DNA of 64,000 nucleotides from Zhengella mangrovi. Its GTDB lineage: Bacteria; Pseudomonadota; Alphaproteobacteria; Rhizobiales; Rhizobiaceae. Each line of letters begins with the position of its first letter. The first letter of the stretch is position 1. The translations under genes were made by a program, and so were the position numbers. The stretch spans positions 62,001 through 126,000 of the forward strand of contig NZ_PDVP01000006.1 of assembly GCF_002727065.1 (NCBI RefSeq), read 5' to 3'. Below the pieces are notes generated by a model. It worked only from the letters and a program-made list of their open reading frames with translations. It was not told where the DNA came from and did not search any database. Below are positions 60,571 through 64,000 of the stretch, in pieces.

Positions 60571-61953
60571 TCAGGCTGCCGGCCGCGCAGCCGCCGGCCC
60601 GGTCAGCGAGCGGAAGCGGCCGTGCGGGTCATGGAGACGGCAAAGGGCGGCCAGGCGGGCCACCACGGCCGGCGAATGGATCGACACGGGACGGTCTGCG
60701 CGTTCGAGGTCGGATTCGCCGACGTAGGTTCCCGTCGCGACCGGTTCGATGGCGCCCATGGTCCGGCGCAGCCAGGACATGTTGGCCGCGTCGTCCGCTT
60801 CGCGGTCCCAGATGGTGTAGACGCTGGCGAACACCTCCCCGATGCGCGAAAAGGCGGCATCGCCGGGCGCCTTCGCGTTGGGCGAGCGCAGAGCCACCAG
60901 CGCGAAGGAGTGGGGCGACGGCCGGCGGGCATAGTCAGCGACCATGCTCGCCAGGATCCGGGCAAAGGACGCGTCGGACCAGAGCGTGTCGACGGCATAG
61001 CGCTTGCCTTCCGGCGTCGAGACCGAGGTCAACTGGTAGAGCACGTCGAAGGGTGTCGGCATGGCGTCCATGCGCTCCATGGCCGTGGCCGGCGCGTCGG
61101 CAAAGAGGCGGTCCAGGATGGCGCGGGCCTCCGCCTCGCTTGCCGCGAAGGCCGTGGCGATGACGGCCAGCACGAAGGCACCTTCCGGCGCGTTGGCTTC
61201 CGGCGGAGGGGCCGACACCTTGACGGTGAACTCGAGGTTGGCCGGCGCATGGCGCATTGCCCGTTCCGCCCATTCGCCCACGCCCGCGGCATCCCCCGGC
61301 GCATAGACATGGACGCTCGACAGGATGGCCTTCGGCGCCTCGAACAGGCGCACCTTGTATCCGGTCACGACGCCGAAGAATTCCGGGCCGGCGCCGCGCG
61401 CCGCCCAGAGAATGTCCGGGTGGTGTTCGTCGTCGGCGTGGACCAGCCTTCCATCGGCGAGCACGACATCGACGCCGACGACGGAAAAGCAGGCGATGCC
61501 CCACTCGCCCGCATTCCAGCCGACACCGCCACCCAAGAGATAGCCGCTGACCGGCACCGTGGCGCAGTGGCCAACGGGAAAGGCAAAGCCATGGCGCGCC
61601 AGCGCGGCGGCCAGGCGTTCGTTGGTCACGCCGGGACCGACGAGCGCGGTGCCCGCCCTGACATCGATCTGGAGATGATCGAGCGCGCTCACGTCGACGA
61701 CGACCTCGCCCTTCAGGGCAATGCCGGTGAAATTGTGACCGCCGCCGCGCGGCGATACGGAGAGACCGTTGGCCGCGGCGAAGGCCATGGCCCTGGCGAC
61801 ATCGGCGGCTTCCGCGGCCCGGACCACGTAGCGGGGCCGGAGCTGCGGCTTGCGGCCGTTCCAGACGAGGTCATCGCAGATCTGGCGCGAGGCCGGGTCG
61901 AAGATTTCAATGGCGGCGCCACGCAGGCCGCGCTTCAGTTCCTGTATGTTCAT
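60571..61953 (-). CDS. berberine-bridge-type FAD-linked oxidoreductase
   Basis: The 460-residue protein has a PCMH-type FAD domain: PRGGGHNFTG with H73, and GHCATVPVSGYLLGGGVGW with C130, the two residues that can bind FAD covalently in berberine-bridge enzymes. The C-terminal BBE tail (DPHGRFRSLTG) is also present. No signal peptide is apparent from the ATG at 61953. It oxidises an alcohol, sugar or hydroxy acid. The following cytochrome c could be the electron acceptor, though compartments would need to match. A longer frame to 62103 is possible but unsupported. Confidence 0.9.
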   Translation of the reverse strand: MNIQELKRGLRGAAIEIFDPASRQICDDLVWNGRKPQLRPRYVVRAAEAADVARAMAFAAANGLSVSPRGGGHNFTGIALKGEVVVDVSALDHLQIDVRAGTALVGPGVTNERLAAALARHGFAFPVGHCATVPVSGYLLGGGVGWNAGEWGIACFSVVGVDVVLADGRLVHADDEHHPDILWAARGAGPEFFGVVTGYKVRLFEAPKAILSSVHVYAPGDAAGVGEWAERAMRHAPANLEFTVKVSAPPPEANAPEGAFVLAVIATAFAASEAEARAILDRLFADAPATAMERMDAMPTPFDVLYQLTSVSTPEGKRYAVDTLWSDASFARILASMVADYARRPSPHSFALVALRSPNAKAPGDAAFSRIGEVFASVYTIWDREADDAANMSWLRRTMGAIEPVATGTYVGESDLERADRPVSIHSPAVVARLAALCRLHDPHGRFRSLTGPAAARPAA

Positions 61954-62173
61954 TGTCTCGTTCCATGTCCTGACGGCAGCCGCCGGCAGCCGGATTCCGT
62001 CCGCCGCGCGCTGCGTTGCCGTGCTTGTTTTCAGGGAGATGCCGCATTGCTTTCGCCGCGGCACCGGCATCAGGACCCCTGCCAGAAGGCCGGCCCGATG
62101 CATGGCCGGAGAGATACAGCCGGCCGGCGACGGACGCCTGCTAAGAGATCCATCGTGAAATGCTAAAAGATTG

Positions 62174-63532
62174 CTATCCGGCGGAAAGCGTGCCGGCGGC
62201 GCTGAGGTTTTCCAGCTTCAGGCTGCACTGCGTGACGAGACGGAAGCGGCCGCGACCGCTCTTCTCGATCCGCAGGCAGGCCTGGCGCTCCTCCAGCCGC
62301 TTGCGCAGCAGGATGAGGCGCGCGTCGAGGTTCTCGGCGAATTCCGGCAGGCGCAGCGTCGGGTCGATGCGCAGTTCGCGGGTGGTGAATTCCGTCCGGC
62401 CGGTTTCCTTGAACTCGCCGAGCAGGCGCCAGAGGATGGCGCCCGCGACCCCCTTGATGAGGTAATCGTGACCGATGAAAATGCTCTGGTCGGGCGCGTG
62501 AAACCGCACGGCGACCGAGTTCTCGCCGGCCGCCGGTCCAGACACGGCCTCGACTTCCGCCACGGCGGCCTCGTCCTTCAGTGCGCCGATCAGGAGGCCG
62601 AGATGCCCGGCAAGCAGCAGCAGGGCATCCTCCTCGTCGTAGCCGAAGCGCATGGTCTCCTCGGCCTCGGCAAACAGGATGCCGAGCAGGTCATCCTTCA
62701 GGAGGATCGGCAGGGCGATCTGGCTGCGCGGGCTTTTCAGCCCCGGGAACGGGATTTCCGTCGGCACGCCGCTCAGGATGCCGGCGCGCCGCGCGGTATG
62801 CACCATGGCGGCGCCGTAGCGGTATTCCATGGTCATGTGGCCGATGCGGATCGGCGCCTTCTCGCGGGCTGCGACGCCGATGACGCCCTCGCCGAACGCC
62901 ACTTCCGAGCCGACGCCGGAACTGGCATAGCCGCGGGAGGCAACGGTATAGAGGCGCTCCGTCCCGCCTTCGGCCATCAGTACCATGGCATAACGGATGG
63001 CGAAATGCTGCTCGAGGCCGGCGAGCGCCGTGTCCAGCAGGTCTTCCAGGTCGTCGCACCGGTCAAGCCCGGCCTGGCAGGCGCGCAGATCGGCCAGCAA
63101 CTGGTGCTCCGGCGGCCCGGGCAGCAATTGCCAGCACGGCACCTCCTCAACGGAAAAGACCCGGTAGATATCGGCGCCGAGCAGGCGGAAGACACCATCC
63201 ATGCCGTGATGCGACGCGATGCCTGCCAGCTTGGCCTTCATGGTTTCGAAGACCGCGCCCTGGCTGCGGGTCTCGAGGAACTCGAGCGCCAGGCGATGGG
63301 TGACCAGCGTCACCGGATCGGTGATCATCACCGACGCCTTGCGGGTTGCCAGGACGTTGCGGCGCGTCTTGTTGAAGAACTGGTAGCTGAGCGCAACGTG
63401 GCCGCTGTCGACGAAGTGAACCTGCGAGATCATCGACACGTTGGGCATGCCGTCGCCGTCGCAGGTGGTCAGCACGGATGCGACGATCCCCTCCATCGAG
63501 CGGCGCAGCGGCTTGAGATCGACCGCGGTCAT
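62174..63532 (-). CDS. FMN split barrel-GAF-winged helix protein
   Basis: The 452-residue protein has three parts. Residues 1-125 resemble a pyridoxamine-phosphate-oxidase-like FMN split barrel (VASVLTTCDGDGMPNVSMISQVHFVDSGHVALSYQFFNKT). Residues around 165-325 form a GAF domain (FAIRYAMVLMAEGGTERLYTVAS; IALPILLKDDLLGILFAE). The last 90 residues look like a winged helix (DYLIKGVAGAILWRLLGEF, LPEFAENLDARLILLRKRL). It could be a redox- or ligand-responsive regulator. The start overlaps the stop of the upstream gene (ATGA). Confidence 0.8.
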   Translation of the reverse strand: MTAVDLKPLRRSMEGIVASVLTTCDGDGMPNVSMISQVHFVDSGHVALSYQFFNKTRRNVLATRKASVMITDPVTLVTHRLALEFLETRSQGAVFETMKAKLAGIASHHGMDGVFRLLGADIYRVFSVEEVPCWQLLPGPPEHQLLADLRACQAGLDRCDDLEDLLDTALAGLEQHFAIRYAMVLMAEGGTERLYTVASRGYASSGVGSEVAFGEGVIGVAAREKAPIRIGHMTMEYRYGAAMVHTARRAGILSGVPTEIPFPGLKSPRSQIALPILLKDDLLGILFAEAEETMRFGYDEEDALLLLAGHLGLLIGALKDEAAVAEVEAVSGPAAGENSVAVRFHAPDQSIFIGHDYLIKGVAGAILWRLLGEFKETGRTEFTTRELRIDPTLRLPEFAENLDARLILLRKRLEERQACLRIEKSGRGRFRLVTQCSLKLENLSAAGTLSAG

Positions 63533-64000
63533 GGTACGGACACCGGTGCGCCGGCGCCCGGTCCCGGCGTCTGCATGAAGGCCTGGCAAGGCCGGAAGGA
63601 GATCGCCACGACATCGGCCATGTCGGCATTGACCCAGCTGTTGGCGACCTGCGGCGGCAGGCCGATCTCGATCAGTTCATCGCGAAAGACCATGCACTGG
63701 CGCAGGATCTCGGGGTGATCGCCGGGATCGGCGTCGCGCACCCCGGCCCCGTGCGCCTTGACCTGGAAAGAGGCGTGATCGATGGCGCGGCTGAAGGTGA
63801 CCGCCACTCTGGCCCCCTCGGCGATGGCGGCGAGCAAGGGCGCGTTGGTCGCCCTCTTGGCGAAGACGCGGATGCAGCCGGCCGGATCGATCCGCGCGCC
63901 GAGCCCGATGCCGGACAGCGGATTGCCGTGCCGGTCGCAGCAGCCGATGACCACGCTGACGCCGCCCTGGGCGAGCGCAACGAGGTCCGAGGGCAGGAGA
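63529..64000 (-). CDS. pyridoxamine-phosphate-oxidase-like FMN-binding protein (cut by window end)
   Basis: The open frame continues past the window end (LVALAQGGVSVVIGCCDRHGNPLSGIGLGARID), so the true start is outside. The visible 156 codons fit a small flavin-binding split barrel (PNPOx-like). A GTG at 63954 inside the frame is unlikely to be the start, because the conserved part begins before it. It is translationally coupled to the FMN-GAF-winged helix gene and may provide the enzyme or redox partner. Confidence 0.7.
   Translation of the reverse strand, partial: LLPSDLVALAQGGVSVVIGCCDRHGNPLSGIGLGARIDPAGCIRVFAKRATNAPLLAAIAEGARVAVTFSRAIDHASFQVKAHGAGVRDADPGDHPEILRQCMVFRDELIEIGLPPQVANSWVNADMADVVAISFRPCQAFMQTPGPGAGAPVSVP

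Overview
The window looks like chromosomal DNA of a GC-rich alphaproteobacterium, probably Hyphomicrobiales/Rhizobiales-like. The evidence is the set of catabolic and transporter families, a NasS/NasT-controlled nitrate assimilation operon, and tandem 44-bp imperfect palindromes (GCAATTCC...GGAATTGC) of a type I associate with Rhizobiales intergenic repeats. No rRNA, CRISPR array or complete tRNA was seen. Gene starts below were chosen from Shine-Dalgarno spacing and often differ from the longest possible frame.

Left part (1-22,697): probably the distal arm of a genomic island. A 50-bp 3' fragment of a tRNA-Val(TAC) gene (22,648-22,697), without the 5' half, is the footprint expected of tRNA-targeted integration. 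The intact tRNA and the integrase would then lie to the left, outside the window. This arm carries a TRAP transporter with an arginase-like protein and an EthD-like protein; an AraC regulator; a catabolic operon (SDR, SnoaL-like protein, old-yellow-enzyme family reductase, sugar-type ABC transporter with a natural ATPase-permease fusion, FAD aromatic hydroxylase with a DUF2783 partner) next to a divergent MarR regulator; an AT-richer patch (about 14.7-18.7 kb) with an HNH nuclease, a GIY-YIG-like protein and a MltR/HEPN-like protein; then a second AraC regulator, a class C serine hydrolase and a cupin.

Middle part (22.7-39.5 kb): a second catabolic region. Two paralogous cytochromes P450 with an unusual I-helix, a [2Fe-2S] ferredoxin, two amidohydrolases, three SDRs, a ThuA-like protein, a NIPSNAP protein, a complete branched-chain-type ABC transporter and another FAD hydroxylase plus DUF2783 pair surround a MarR and a LuxR regulator. 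A shared operator-like motif in front of three transcription units suggests one MarR regulon for uptake and oxidative degradation of an unknown organic compound.

Right part (39.5-64 kb): assimilatory nitrate metabolism on the minus strand (nasT-nasS, then a sigma-54-like promoter with an ANTAR-type antitermination leader, then nrtA-nrtB-fused ABC ATPase-nirB-nirD-nasA-cobA). After a six-copy palindrome array come a LysR regulator divergent from a DabB-DabA inorganic carbon uptake pair, a DUF4424 protein, a metallophosphoesterase, a cytochrome c with a berberine-bridge-type FAD oxidoreductase, and two overlapping genes with FMN split-barrel domains, the last cut by the window end.
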